Assembly: GCA_025056565.1 (NCBI GenBank)
Contig: JANWWA010000013.1
Location: 1-64,000 of the forward strand
From: Chloroherpetonaceae bacterium
Lineage (GTDB): Bacteria; Bacteroidota; Chlorobiia; Chlorobiales; Thermochlorobacteraceae
Length of the DNA stretch: 64,000 nucleotides
Reading direction: 5' to 3'
Shown here: piece after piece, positions 1 to 9,806 of the stretch
Position numbering within the stretch: position 1 is the stretch's first letter
Layout of the letters: each line of letters opens with the position of its first letter
Program-made: the position numbers and the translations under genes
The notes under the pieces: generated by a model
Databases searched by the model: none
What the model was told of the DNA's origin: nothing
What the model saw: the letters and a program-made list of their open reading frames with translations, nothing else

Positions 1-276
1 AACTTTCTTTTCAGTTCTTCGCCGAGCGCCGTGTAACCTTCAGGCTGCGCGTTAGCGCGCGCTCTGAGGTAGTCGTCAAGATTGCTGATTTCTCTAATGC
101 CTACGATTGGGCTGCTTTGAGACGCAGCAGCGGCTGTTTGCGGTGAAGAGGGCGTAGTCAGGTCTGATGCGTCGGGCGTGGTAGGCGCGTTGTCGTTACA
201 CCCTGCCGCTGCCAGAAGCGCGGCAAAGAGCGCAACATAGATTATATTATAGACGATTTGCGATTTGCGTGTTCAT
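1..276 (-). CDS. Lipoprotein N-terminus, cut by window edge; start codon disrupted or non-standard
   Basis: The minus strand has an open frame running off the left edge. It begins with a lipoprotein signal, YVALFAALLAAAGC, whose lipobox Cys codon is at 198-200. A Thr/Pro/Ser/Ala-rich linker follows, then a segment containing ISNLDDYLRARA. The frame is closed by a TGA at 273-275 and has no ATG, GTG or TTG before the hydrophobic core. An ATG at 274-276 lies in another frame; removing one base near 252 would join it into the ideal signal MNTQIANRLYNIIYVALF. So either an indel (real or sequencing error) or a rare start codon is present. Function is unknown; the C-terminal part lies outside the window. 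Confidence 0.5.
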
Positions 277-489
277 AGTTGCAATAGTTTAAGTTAGCAA
301 GACTAAAAAAAGAAACAGGGCAGCAGGAGCGAAAAGTCATCACAGCGGGCGATTCAGGCAAGCTAAGGAGACCTCTTGCGCCCAAAGATCCCCGATTTTG
401 CAGGGATTAGTAAAAATTTAATAACGGCTTAACACTTACAGCACAGAAGGCAGCCCGGAGAACATTGCCGAGTAGAAACTGTGGAGAGA

Positions 490-514
490 GCCTTTGCTCA
501 ATCTAAGCAAAGGC
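490..514. other. Perfect 9-bp stem-loop downstream of trpC
   Basis: GCCTTTGCT (490-498) pairs perfectly with AGCAAAGGC (506-514) around a 7-nt loop. It lies about 50 bases beyond the trpC stop on the transcribed minus strand and could end that transcript. The sequence after it on the minus strand is TCTCTCC rather than a clean T-tract, so calling it a terminator is tentative. A weaker 5-bp hairpin (388-392 with 403-407) lies further on in the same gap, and no gene is visible in 277-565. Confidence 0.4.
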
Positions 515-565
515 ATTCATAGACACTTACCGCTCCCTGCTCATTCCTGCGTCTAAAGAATCAAA

Positions 566-1342
566 CTACTGCCACTGGTAGTTAAAGTTTTCCTTTTGCA
601 GCAAGCCTTCACCGATGAGCACTGCGTCGAAGCCTGCTTCTTCGATGCGCCGCAGGTCGTCGGTCGTGCGCATTCCGCTTTCTGACACGGTAACCACATT
701 CGGCGGAATTGCTGGCCTCAGGCGTAGCGAAGTTTGAATATCTACCGTGAAGTCCGCTAAGTTGCGGTTGTTAATGCCAATGATTTTGGCACCGCAGTCA
801 AGGGCAAGTTGCAGTTCCGCTTCGGTGTGCACTTCTACCAGTGTTTCCATTGAAAGCGAATGCGCCAGAAACATTAGCTCCTGCAAGCGCAGGCGAGAGA
901 GCGCTGCGACAATCAGCAGAATCGCATCTGCCCCTATCAAGCGCGATTCATACACTTGCGCTTCATCAATAATGAAATCTTTGCGCAACACCGGTCGGTC
1001 AAAGGCCTGACGCACGCTACTTAGGTAATCTATGCTGCCTTGAAAAAATTGTTGGTCTGTCAGCACGGAAAAGGCTTTTGCACCCAAAGCATAATAGGTT
1101 TGCGCTAAATCCATTGGGTTGAAATTTTCAACCATTACACCACGCGAGGGCGAGGCTTTTTTCAGCTCCGCAATCAGCCGCAATGGCGAGGCAGGTGCAC
1201 GACGCAGCGCCGCATAGAAACGACGCGTTGCAGGCAACTCTGATGATAGTGCCTTGTAGCGCGCTTCAATGTTTGCAGCTTTCAGCAGTGCGACCTCTGT
1301 GCGCTTAACTTCCAGGATTTTATGCAAAATGTTTTCGGCCAT
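566..1342 (-). CDS. trpC: Indole-3-glycerol phosphate synthase
   Basis: This cytoplasmic TIM-barrel enzyme closes CdRP to indole-3-glycerol phosphate in tryptophan synthesis. Family motifs are all present in order: ELKKASPSRG near residue 60, LTDQQFFQGS, LRKDFIIDEAQVYESR, the strand LVEVHTEAEL, IGINNRNL and VSESGM near the end. The length of about 258 residues is normal. I chose the ATG at 1342 because MAENILHKI aligns with usual TrpC starts. A GTG at 1360 preceded by AAAGGAG is the alternative and adds six residues. The gene stands alone here, without other trp genes. Confidence 0.95.
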   Translation of the reverse strand: MAENILHKILEVKRTEVALLKAANIEARYKALSSELPATRRFYAALRRAPASPLRLIAELKKASPSRGVMVENFNPMDLAQTYYALGAKAFSVLTDQQFFQGSIDYLSSVRQAFDRPVLRKDFIIDEAQVYESRLIGADAILLIVAALSRLRLQELMFLAHSLSMETLVEVHTEAELQLALDCGAKIIGINNRNLADFTVDIQTSLRLRPAIPPNVVTVSESGMRTTDDLRRIEEAGFDAVLIGEGLLQKENFNYQWQ

Positions 1343-1522
1343 ACTGGCTCTTTGCAGCACTGTGCGATAGCTCCTTTGGCTTGAAATCTTCCCCTTCTTT
1401 CAAGGGGTCGCTGTCCTTACTAGTGCATCTTTTGCGAAAATTCAAAGATTCATAAATTTTGCCACTCCGCCAAAAGACAGCCGTAAGTTTTGTGAGGCAC
1501 AACCTGACAATCGTTAGGCACT

Positions 1523-1810
1523 ATGAGTCATCACACTGTTCCCAAAGAGTACATTGAGAAAGTTTTTTTGCAATACTACGCAGACGGGCGGAAGGGCGAG
1601 TTTTTCCTTGCTGACAACTACAACAACCTCAAAGGCTTTCGCCCGATGATCGAGACTAACACAAAGAAAATCAAAGATGTAGCGGTCAGTTTGGTGCGTG
1701 CAGGTTTTCTAACTGGTAAAATCAACCGCGACGACCGCGAAATTACCGTTACCATCTCAGGCATCACGCCAGAGGGACTTAAATACCTCCGCTCGATTTC
1801 TAACTACTAA
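1523..1810 (+). CDS. Small winged-helix-like hypothetical protein (YjcQ-like)
   Basis: This is a 95-residue soluble protein of unknown function. It starts MSHHTVPKEYIEKVFLQYY and ends in ITPEGLKYLRSISNY, a 'G-I-T-x-x-G-x-x-Y-L' pattern typical of winged-helix proteins of the YjcQ/DUF2513-like type, where the wing precedes a last helix. The internal basic stretch (NTKKIKDVAVSLVRAGFLTGKI) fits a helix-turn-helix. That assignment is by pattern only. Its 3' end overlaps the convergent glycosyltransferase gene by 11 bp. It is divergent from trpC. Confidence 0.6.
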   Translation: MSHHTVPKEYIEKVFLQYYADGRKGEFFLADNYNNLKGFRPMIETNTKKIKDVAVSLVRAGFLTGKINRDDREITVTISGITPEGLKYLRSISNY

Positions 1811-3011
1811 CACGTTCCATCGTTTTCTTGGGTTGTGCTGCTTTCTGAAGCATCGCAACTGGGTAGAATGTGCCTCGCCACTCTACCCCACCTTGCAGTG
1901 TGATTTTGACAGCGGAGCGAATGAGTGCGTAAAGAAACAACAAGGCTGCAATTGGGTGCAGCAGCGTAATGCGTGCGGCTTTTTGCCAACTTCTGCCAAG
2001 CGTCCAGTAGATTAGAAAAATCATCAGCACGGAGCCTAGTGCGCAGGCTTTGATCCACCTGCTTTCTGAGAAAAAAAGCCAATACGGCGCCACAAGACCA
2101 AATAGCGTCCCGATAACGCCCAGTCCTACCCAAAGCCAAGAAAAGTTGATGCCCGGAAATGCACTGCGTTCTACGCCACGCAGATTATCCCAAAGCCCTT
2201 CGCGCCAGCGCACGCTAATTAAGCGATTCGCTCGCACCACATGCGTGCACTCGCCCAGCTGCTTGACCCAGTAGCCGAGTTTTACATCGTCATCAACCGT
2301 TGCTTTTAGCACATCGTGTGTGCCAATTTTTTCATACAGCGCACGCTCAATAAAGTTGAACGCACCTACCCCAATGTAGGCTTTGCGATTCTTCGGGTTG
2401 CGTGCACCGCTTGGACTGAATTTCCAAGTAAAGAGAAAGCCAAAGAGTGCTATGAAGGCTTCTTCCATTGCATGTTCCGTCTCCATTTTGGGATAGGCGA
2501 CAATGTGCTTTGCCCCTGTGCTACGAGCATACTGCACCGTGCGCGCAATCATCTCAGGATGAAAGAAAATGTCGGCATCGGTGAACAGCAGATACTCGCC
2601 CGATGCTTGCTCATAGCCCAGCTTGTTAGCATAATTTTTGCCTAGCCAACCCTCAGGTAAGTGCGACACCTGAACGAACTTCAGGTGTGGATGCTGCGCC
2701 GCCAGCTCACGCAGAATATCGCCTGTTGCATCACTGGAGCGATCATCTATTGCAATGATTTCTAAGTGTGGATAGGTCTGCCTTAGCAAAGTTTGCATAG
2801 CTGCGCGCAGCCTTTTTGCTTCGTTGCGTGCTGGCACAATCACGCTTACCATCGGCAAGTCAGTGCGTGCTTCACAAGGCGGCAAGGCGTGGAGGTCGGG
2901 CATATCGCGGCGCATTTTTAGAGCACGAACCCAAAAGCCTACCCACGCAAGAAAAATAGTGAGCGAGAATACTTCCCAGAAGTGAAGCGGCAAAGCAGCG
3001 CTGAGGTTCAT
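1800..3011 (-). CDS. Membrane-bound family 2 glycosyltransferase (CruC/CrtQ/HpnB-like)
   Basis: This is a 403-residue inner-membrane glycosyltransferase. One N-terminal membrane helix (about residues 10-30) precedes a GT-A domain with VSVIVPARNEAKRL, AIDDRSSD and the metal-binding LFTDADIF motif. An acceptor-side VDDDVKLGYWVKQLG follows, then about three C-terminal membrane helices ending in a GGVEWRGTFYP motif. The architecture is shared with carotenoid glycosyltransferases (CrtQ; CruC of green sulfur bacteria) and the hopanoid-associated HpnB. In a phototroph a carotenoid acceptor is attractive, but no carotenoid gene lies nearby, so the substrate is inference. Confidence 0.8.
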   Translation of the reverse strand: MNLSAALPLHFWEVFSLTIFLAWVGFWVRALKMRRDMPDLHALPPCEARTDLPMVSVIVPARNEAKRLRAAMQTLLRQTYPHLEIIAIDDRSSDATGDILRELAAQHPHLKFVQVSHLPEGWLGKNYANKLGYEQASGEYLLFTDADIFFHPEMIARTVQYARSTGAKHIVAYPKMETEHAMEEAFIALFGFLFTWKFSPSGARNPKNRKAYIGVGAFNFIERALYEKIGTHDVLKATVDDDVKLGYWVKQLGECTHVVRANRLISVRWREGLWDNLRGVERSAFPGINFSWLWVGLGVIGTLFGLVAPYWLFFSESRWIKACALGSVLMIFLIYWTLGRSWQKAARITLLHPIAALLFLYALIRSAVKITLQGGVEWRGTFYPVAMLQKAAQPKKTMERVSS

Positions 3012-3168
3012 TTGTGCGTCGCTCTCAAAATTTACTTGCGCACCTACTAACGCCTATTCTGCCTACCAAATTTCCAGCGCAAGAATGACTTGAAAACGAT
3101 TAGCCAAAGTCGTAGGTTTCCCTCAGTGAGCGCTTCCCAGAGGCTTTGAGAACGGAGCTAAGCACTCT

Positions 3169-5001
3169 ATGCATGACTTTGAGTTTCTACGCGAGTTGGT
3201 CATTATCAGCGCCGCTGCCTTAGTGATTGTGCTCATTTTCCAGCGCCTCAAAATTCCTTCGGTTATTGGGCTGATTGTAACTGGTATTTTGTTAGGGCAG
3301 TCAGGTTTGAAGGTGATAGAAGATGTCTCGCTGATTAGCACGCTTGCAGAACTTGGCGTGATACTTCTGCTTTTTGCAATTGGCTTAGAATTTTCCATTG
3401 AAGAGCTGAGGCGACTCTCCCGCATTGTCGTCTTTGGCGGACTTTTCCAAGTGCTGCTTACAGGCGTCATTGTCGGTAGCTTGGCATATTGGCTCCTATC
3501 CACGATTGGCGTTCAGATGAGTTGGCAAGCCGCTGCGCTCATTGGTATGTCGCTGGCGGTGAGCAGCACGGCTATCTGTCTGAAGCTGCTTTCTGACCGC
3601 AATGAGCTTTTTCTGCCACACGGCAAAATTGCTTTGGGCATTCTCATCTTTCAGGATATTGCGATTGTGCCGATGATGATTGGCGTGAGCTTTCTTTCTC
3701 CTTACAGCGAGCAATCATTTGAGAAGATTTTGCGAGAGTTAGGCTTGCTTGTGCTTTTCTCGCTTGGCATTGTGGGGGCTTTTCGCTTAGTTATGCCACG
3801 CCTGACACGGCTACTGGCTTCTATCAATGCCAAAGAGGTTTTGGTGCTCGGTGCACTTTTGCTTTGCTTTGGCTCAGCCTACCTCACTTCGCTTGCTGGG
3901 CTATCGCTAGCGCTAGGCGCGTTTATCGCTGGCGTGATTATTTCCAGCACCGACGAAAGCCATGCGATTGCTGAAGCGATTGAACCTATGCGCGATGCGC
4001 TGACCAGTCTTTTTTTCGTCTCGGTTGGCTTGCTGCTCAATGTGGAACTAAGTGAGCTGCCGCTTTATCTGCTTTTAGCTGCAGCTGTTCTGATTGTCAA
4101 TGCTACACTGGCGACGTTGGTTGGGCTGGCTCTAGGTTACTCGCTCCAAGTCAGTATGATGGCTGGCATGGTGCTTGCGCAGGTCGGCGAGTTTTCCTTC
4201 GTTCTTGCCAAAATCGGGAAAGTGGAAGGCATCATTAGCAATGAAGTCTATCAAGGAATGTTGGCGGTAATTGTTGTGACGATGATTGTCACGCCTGCCT
4301 TGATTGCTTTGGCGCCACGTGTGGCGGAGCGACTTGCACCGTCGCTGGAGTTTATTCCACTGCATGCCGACGGCACTCACCCTGAAGCCGACCGCTTGCT
4401 TCAAGCGCAACCTCAGAGCGAAACGGAGGTCTTGAATCCACATGTGGTCATCATTGGTTACGGTGAAAATGGTCGGAATATCGCCAGCGTGCTCCAAGCC
4501 ACAAATGTGCGACACACCATTCTGGACAACGACAAAGACAATGTCGAGCGTGCAAAGCAAGCGGGTTTAAACAACATCTTCTACGGCGAGGCGACTTCAC
4601 GGCAAGCGCTCACGCGTGCTGGCGTTCGTGTCGCACAAGCTGTCGTTATCGGCATCTCAGATTACAGCGATGTTGGAAAGGTTATCAAAACTGTGCGAGA
4701 GCTTAATCCCAAAGCTTTCGTTATTGTGCGCACCCGCAGCCTTGCTAATGTGCCTAAGCTCTACGCAGCTGGCGCTAGTGAGGTGGTAACGGAGAAATTT
4801 GAAACGTCCATTCAGATTTTCACGCTGCTTTTGCGTCAGTTCGACCTGCCGAGCGAGGTCATCATGGAGCAGCAAGAAATCATTCGTCGTGAGTGTTGCA
4901 AGATTTTCACAGAACAGCAGACTGCTGAGAGCCGAAAAAAGTCGCCCGAAACACCTGCTACGCTACAAACCGAGCTGCATACTTCTCGCCTTCAATCCTA
5001 A
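3169..5001 (+). CDS. CPA2-family cation/proton antiporter with TrkA-N (RCK) domain, KefB-like
   Basis: This 610-residue integral membrane protein probably exchanges K+ or Na+ for H+. About residues 5-390 form the 12-helix Na_H_exchanger domain, with the family stretches LIVTGILLGQSGLKVI, LFAIGLEFSIEEL and FVSVGLLLN. A cytoplasmic TrkA-N Rossmann domain begins near residue 425 (HVVIIGYGENGRNIASVL), expected to bind NAD(H) or nucleotides and gate transport. A GGAG lies about 11 bases before the ATG. There is no KefG/KefF-like partner next to it. The ion specificity cannot be read from the sequence. Confidence 0.9.
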   Translation: MHDFEFLRELVIISAAALVIVLIFQRLKIPSVIGLIVTGILLGQSGLKVIEDVSLISTLAELGVILLLFAIGLEFSIEELRRLSRIVVFGGLFQVLLTGVIVGSLAYWLLSTIGVQMSWQAAALIGMSLAVSSTAICLKLLSDRNELFLPHGKIALGILIFQDIAIVPMMIGVSFLSPYSEQSFEKILRELGLLVLFSLGIVGAFRLVMPRLTRLLASINAKEVLVLGALLLCFGSAYLTSLAGLSLALGAFIAGVIISSTDESHAIAEAIEPMRDALTSLFFVSVGLLLNVELSELPLYLLLAAAVLIVNATLATLVGLALGYSLQVSMMAGMVLAQVGEFSFVLAKIGKVEGIISNEVYQGMLAVIVVTMIVTPALIALAPRVAERLAPSLEFIPLHADGTHPEADRLLQAQPQSETEVLNPHVVIIGYGENGRNIASVLQATNVRHTILDNDKDNVERAKQAGLNNIFYGEATSRQALTRAGVRVAQAVVIGISDYSDVGKVIKTVRELNPKAFVIVRTRSLANVPKLYAAGASEVVTEKFETSIQIFTLLLRQFDLPSEVIMEQQEIIRRECCKIFTEQQTAESRKKSPETPATLQTELHTSRLQS

Positions 5002-5046
5002 GTAAATGCGCCCTATGCAGTGTCCTAAATGCTTTGCTTCTCCTCT

Positions 5047-6231
5047 TTAGCTTAGAGGGAAGCCCGCTGGCAGCGTGAGCTTTCCCAAAATAGCGGGGGT
5101 CGTGAGCGCTGCACTTTGGCACGAAAGGAAGGCATCACCCAAGACAGCAAACAGTACGGCTTCCTTTGCTTTAGCTGGGATTGAACTTACCGCATTGCTT
5201 TTCTTCAGCGTAGCGATTTCAGGCAACGCTTCTCTGAGAAAGCGCATCAAAGTTGGATTTTCTGCTCCACCCCCCGACACCAGCATTTCATCTACTGCAC
5301 AGCGTGACAAGACAAATGCTCGCACTTGCTTTGCAACGCTTTCAGCTGTTAGTGCGGTCAGCGTAGCCAAGATATCGTAGTTGCTTAAACCGTTACGCTG
5401 GCACAGTGATAGAATGCGTTCCAGATAGGCTTCGCTGAAGTATTCGCGTCCAGTTGATTTCGGTGGTGCTTTGCGGTAGTAAGGGTCTTGCAGAAGTTCG
5501 GTTAGCACTTTTCGAGCAGGGGTGCCTTGCGCGGCAAGGTTTCCTCCTTTATCGAAGGGCTTTCCAAAAAGCCGCTGCGAGGCAGCGTCCAGAAACACAT
5601 TGCCTGGACCGCAGTCAAAGAAAATGAGGTCTTGTTTGTCGGCGAAGGGCTTGAGTGCAGTCAAGTTTGCGATACCGCCAATGTTTAGCAGCACACGGCC
5701 GATAGGCTGTTTGCCGTAGAGCAACCAGTCTAAGTATGGGGCAAGCGGCGCCCCTTCACCGCCCATTGCGACATCGGCGACACGAAAGTCGGAAATAACA
5801 GGCACGCCGACGCGATTGGCAATGACCGCCGCTTCGCCCAACTGCAAAGTTGAGCGCACCTTATGCTTCCCAATGCGCTGCTGCTCAGGTTGATGCCAGA
5901 AAGTTTGCCCATGCGATGCCACAAAATCCAGCTTCTCTACTTTGAAAGCCGTCTTGAACGTCAAAATTGCTTCTGCAAAAAGCTCACCGATGAGAAAATT
6001 TAACTGAGACAGTTCTGGCAAGCGTGCGGCGTCAGGTGAAAAGTTCTTTATGATGCGCTGGCGCAAGGCAGGTGCAATTGGATATGTCTCAAAGCTTAGC
6101 AACTCTATTTTCAGCGACCCTGAGCGGCGTACAAGGTGCACATAACCGACATCAATGCCATCCACTGATGTGCCTGATAAGACGCCTATCCCGAATCGCT
6201 CTTTTTGGCGAAGCAGCGACAAAAGGCTCAT
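5047..6231 (-). CDS. anmK: Anhydro-N-acetylmuramic acid kinase
   Basis: AnmK phosphorylates and opens 1,6-anhydro-MurNAc in peptidoglycan recycling, giving MurNAc-6-phosphate. The ASKHA-fold protein of 394 residues shows the N-terminal phosphate loop GVLSGTSVDGIDVG, the SHGQTFWHQP motif, the sugar-binding stretch SDFRVADVAMGGEGAPL, and a C-terminal VSGGGAENPTL. It overlaps the upstream amidohydrolase gene by 4 bp (ATGA), so the two are likely co-transcribed and translationally coupled. No MurQ etherase is visible in the window. Confidence 0.95.
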   Translation of the reverse strand: MSLLSLLRQKERFGIGVLSGTSVDGIDVGYVHLVRRSGSLKIELLSFETYPIAPALRQRIIKNFSPDAARLPELSQLNFLIGELFAEAILTFKTAFKVEKLDFVASHGQTFWHQPEQQRIGKHKVRSTLQLGEAAVIANRVGVPVISDFRVADVAMGGEGAPLAPYLDWLLYGKQPIGRVLLNIGGIANLTALKPFADKQDLIFFDCGPGNVFLDAASQRLFGKPFDKGGNLAAQGTPARKVLTELLQDPYYRKAPPKSTGREYFSEAYLERILSLCQRNGLSNYDILATLTALTAESVAKQVRAFVLSRCAVDEMLVSGGGAENPTLMRFLREALPEIATLKKSNAVSSIPAKAKEAVLFAVLGDAFLSCQSAALTTPAILGKLTLPAGFPLS

Positions 6232-7931
6232 TGCAGCCCGTTCTCATAGACGACTTTGCCGCCCACGATAGTGCAAAGCACTTTTGTAGAGAGGATTTCC
6301 TCATCAGGAATCGTGAGCAGGTTTTTGGAGAGCACCACCACATCAGCCAGCTTGCCCACCTTCAGTGAGCCTTTTAAGTGCTCCTCAAAGGCGGCGTAAG
6401 CTGGAGCGAGGGTATAGGAGCGCAAGGCTTCCAAGCGCGTCATTGCTTGGTCGCCGAAGAACACGCTGCCATCTTTCAATTTGCGCGTTACAGCTGCGTA
6501 AAAGCATGCAATTGGGTTAATGTCCTCAACAGGTGCATCTGTGCCGTTGGAGACGACCGCACCTGTTTGCAGAAGCTTTTTCCAAACATATGCACCCGCT
6601 TGCGCCCGCAGTTCAGAGAGCCGCTTTAGCACAAACGGTGCATCGGAGGTTGCATGCACGGCTTGCATTGATGCAATCACGCCCAGCTTGGCAAAGCGTG
6701 GAATGTCGGCTTCATCGAGATGTTGTGCGTGTTCAATGCGCCAGCGTAAGTTCTGACCGTTTTGACCGAAGGTCTGCTCGTAGATGTTGAGTACCTCTCG
6801 ATTTGCGCGATCTCCGATTGCATGCGTGCATAGCTGAAAGCCATTTTTCAAGGCAAGTGCTGCAGTTGCACGAATCTCCTCAATAGAACGCACTGCCTGA
6901 CCTGTGCTGCTTGGCAAATCGCTGTAGGGCTGCAATAGCCATGCACCATGCGAGCCTAATGCTCCGTCCATATACTCTTTGATAGCGCGCACCGTCAAAT
7001 GATGCTTGGCGTAGCCAATCAGGCGATACTGCGGCAAGCGTTCAGCCAGCTTCGTTTCACGAGCACTCACCATTACCCAAAGTCGAATTGGCAGCTCGCC
7101 CTTGTCAGCCATATCTTTCAGGCGGTCAATCGTCTCAAACGAAGAGCCTGCGTCTTGAAAGCTGGTTACACCTTTGGAGAGTGCTTCAGCAATTGCAAGG
7201 CGAATTGCTTGGCGCTCAGCAGAATCAATTTCTGCAGGGGTGCGGCGTGCAAGGTCGGCTTGATAGGCCTGCTCAATTAGACTCTGTGCAGTTTCCTGAA
7301 AAATGCCAATTGCGTTGCCGTTTCGGTCGCGCCAGATAGTTCCGCCTACGGGGCTTGGCGTCTCTTTGCTGATGCGTGCCAGCTCCATGGCTTTTTTATT
7401 CGCAAAGAGCAAATGACCACTGGCGTGGCGCAAGAGCACAGGGTGATTAGGCGAGACAGCACTAATTAGGTCATGCGTAGGGTAGCCATCCACATTTGGC
7501 TCTGGCATGCGTTCAAACTTTTCTTGATGCCAACCCCGCCCTATAATCCAAGTGCCTGCTGGCAGTTTCTCTGCTGCGGCTTTCACCATCTCTGCCACCT
7601 CTTGCCAATCTTTGACTCGACTTAGCTTCAGAATAGTCTGTGCTTGCCCCAGTCCCACCAGATGTGCATGCCCCTCGATGAAGCCGGGCATTGCAAACTT
7701 GCCTTGCAGGTCTATTACTCGAGTGCGCGCCCCGATAAACTTTCGAATCTCATCATTTTTTCCCAACGCCAGAATTGTGTCACCTGCGGCGGCTAAAGCC
7801 TCTACCTCTGGCTGAGTTTCTTCCAGCGTAATGATTTTGCCATTTAGCAAGACTAACTCTGCTGATGGTGGAGATGCGTGACAAGCAGCCAGCAGCAGCA
7901 CTGTCATGTAAGCAAGCAGCGAAGGCTTCAT
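6228..7931 (-). CDS. Lipoprotein amidohydrolase (YtcJ / Amidohydro_3 family)
   Basis: This is a predicted metal-dependent hydrolase of 567 residues. The chosen ATG at 7931 opens a lipoprotein signal, MKPSLLAYMTVLLLAACHA, with the lipobox LAAC; upstream in-frame codons add no recognisable sequence. The mature part has the beta-sandwich strand LVLLNGKIITLEE, the metal motif GFIEGHAHLVGLG (HxH), the internal RWRIEHAQHLDEADI, and NGTDAPVEDINPI near the C-terminus, all as in YtcJ-type amidases. Family members hydrolyse varied N-acyl or formamide substrates, so the substrate is unknown. It is expected to face the periplasm and is coupled to anmK. Confidence 0.88.
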   Translation of the reverse strand: MKPSLLAYMTVLLLAACHASPPSAELVLLNGKIITLEETQPEVEALAAAGDTILALGKNDEIRKFIGARTRVIDLQGKFAMPGFIEGHAHLVGLGQAQTILKLSRVKDWQEVAEMVKAAAEKLPAGTWIIGRGWHQEKFERMPEPNVDGYPTHDLISAVSPNHPVLLRHASGHLLFANKKAMELARISKETPSPVGGTIWRDRNGNAIGIFQETAQSLIEQAYQADLARRTPAEIDSAERQAIRLAIAEALSKGVTSFQDAGSSFETIDRLKDMADKGELPIRLWVMVSARETKLAERLPQYRLIGYAKHHLTVRAIKEYMDGALGSHGAWLLQPYSDLPSSTGQAVRSIEEIRATAALALKNGFQLCTHAIGDRANREVLNIYEQTFGQNGQNLRWRIEHAQHLDEADIPRFAKLGVIASMQAVHATSDAPFVLKRLSELRAQAGAYVWKKLLQTGAVVSNGTDAPVEDINPIACFYAAVTRKLKDGSVFFGDQAMTRLEALRSYTLAPAYAAFEEHLKGSLKVGKLADVVVLSKNLLTIPDEEILSTKVLCTIVGGKVVYENGLQ

Positions 7932-8180
7932 TTGCTTCAAAAGGTTTGATAGGTTAAGAGTTGCCACACCAGTGACTATGCAGAGAACGCAAAAGTGCTC
8001 CTTTACCCTACTTTTAGTAGCGCTTTGCGTTAGCGACAAGATTTATTTAACTTTGTGCTTTGTTGCGCATAAAGAGACGCTCTCAGCCTCACGAACAGAG
8101 CTTTTAGAGCGACACAAAACGCGTAGGCGAAATTTGCATCATTTTTCAACTCAAATCAACGCCTTTAACTCTAAACGACA

Positions 8181-9800
8181 ATGACCACTACAGCAGTCCG
8201 ACCCGATGAGGTCTCCGCAATTCTTCGCCGGCAGCTCTCTGGCTTCGAATCCGAAGCCGATCTATACGAAGTCGGCACCGTCTTGCAAGTTGGCGACGGT
8301 ATTGCGCGCATCTATGGGCTTTCTAAAGTGATGGCTGGCGAACTGGTAGAGTTTCCCAACAATGTGATGGGAATGGTGCTTAATCTCGAGGAAGACAATG
8401 TCGGTGCCGTTTTGTTTGGCGATTCGGAGCTGGTGCGAGAGGGAGACATTGTCAAGCGCACACGCATTTTGGCATCGATTCCGGTTGGCGAGGCAATGTT
8501 GGGTCGTGTGATTAACCCACTGGGTCAGCCTATTGATGGCAAAGGTCCGATTGAAACCAAACTGCGCCTTCCTTTGGAGCGTCGTGCGCCGGGCGTTATC
8601 TACCGCGAACCTGTAAAAGAGCCTTTGCAAACCGGCATTAAGGCGATCGACTCAATGATTCCAATTGGGCGTGGGCAGCGCGAGCTAATTATCGGCGACC
8701 GTCAAACTGGTAAAACTGCCGTTGCAATTGATACCATCATCAATCAAGCGCGCATCAATCGCAGCCTGCCCCCTGAACGCAAAAATGAAACTATGCACTG
8801 CATTTATGTAGCGGTCGGTCAGAAAGGTTCATCCGTCGCTCAAGTGGTTGGCACGCTCGAGAAGTATGGCGCAATGGAATACACGACGGTAATTTCAGCG
8901 ACCGCCTCTGACCCTGCACCAATGCAGTTCATCGCTCCATTTGCTGGCGCAGCGCTAGGCGAGTATTTTCGAGATACTGGTCGGCACGCCTTAGTGATTT
9001 ACGATGACCTCTCTAAACAAGCCGTTGCCTACCGTCAAGTTTCTTTGCTTCTGCGCCGTCCTCCAGGGCGCGAAGCCTATCCGGGTGATGTTTTCTACCT
9101 GCACTCGCGGCTCTTGGAACGCGCCGCTAAAATTCACCGTGATGACAAAATTGCTCAAGCGATGAACGACCTGCCTGAAGCGATTCGCCCCTTTGTCAAA
9201 GGTGGCGGTTCGCTCACAGCGTTGCCCATCATTGAAACTCAAGCAGGCGATGTCTCAGCATATATCCCGACAAATGTGATCTCTATCACCGATGGGCAAA
9301 TCTATCTGGAATCCAATCTCTTCAACGCAGGCGTTCGTCCTGCTATCAACGTTGGCATCTCGGTCTCGCGCGTGGGTGGCAATGCGCAAATCAAAGCAAT
9401 GAAAAAAGTCGCAGGCACTTTGCGCTTGGATTTGGCACAGTATCGCTCGCTGGAAGCTTTTGCAAAATTTGGTTCTGACCTCGATAAGGCGACGCAAGCG
9501 CAATTGACACGCGGCGCTCGTTTGGTTGAAATCTTAAAGCAGGGGCAGTATTCACCTGTGCCTGTTGAGGAGCAAGTCGTCTCCATTTTCGTTGGCACCA
9601 GTGGCTTTCTGGACAGCCTACCCCTCAATCTGGTGCGGCGCTTTGAGGCAGAGTTTCTGCAAAATGTGCGCGACACGCACCCTGAAATTTTGCAGACTAT
9701 TGTGGAAAAGAAGGAACTAACCGATGATATTGCTAAGCAAATTAAGGACCTCGCAAAGAGTTACGTGGAAGTCTTCAAAACAAAGTATCAAGTCAAGTAG
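8181..9800 (+). CDS. atpA: F1 ATP synthase subunit alpha
   Basis: AtpA is a structural, nucleotide-binding subunit of the F1 head. The 539-residue protein carries the beta-barrel domain ([23 protein letters not shown]), the P-loop GDRQTGKT at residues 172-179, the [13 protein letters not shown] stretch, and the alpha-subunit signature [17 protein letters not shown]. It is slightly longer than the usual 500-515 residues, mostly at the C-terminus. It lies 6 bp before atpG. The delta, beta and epsilon genes are not in this window, so the ATP synthase genes are split. Confidence 0.98.
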   Translation: MTTTAVRPDEVSAILRRQLSGFESEADLYEVGTVLQVGDGIARIYGLSKVMAGELVEFPNNVMGMVLNLEEDNVGAVLFGDSELVREGDIVKRTRILASIPVGEAMLGRVINPLGQPIDGKGPIETKLRLPLERRAPGVIYREPVKEPLQTGIKAIDSMIPIGRGQRELIIGDRQTGKTAVAIDTIINQARINRSLPPERKNETMHCIYVAVGQKGSSVAQVVGTLEKYGAMEYTTVISATASDPAPMQFIAPFAGAALGEYFRDTGRHALVIYDDLSKQAVAYRQVSLLLRRPPGREAYPGDVFYLHSRLLERAAKIHRDDKIAQAMNDLPEAIRPFVKGGGSLTALPIIETQAGDVSAYIPTNVISITDGQIYLESNLFNAGVRPAINVGISVSRVGGNAQIKAMKKVAGTLRLDLAQYRSLEAFAKFGSDLDKATQAQLTRGARLVEILKQGQYSPVPVEEQVVSIFVGTSGFLDSLPLNLVRRFEAEFLQNVRDTHPEILQTIVEKKELTDDIAKQIKDLAKSYVEVFKTKYQVK

Positions 9801-9806
9801 TCTGAT

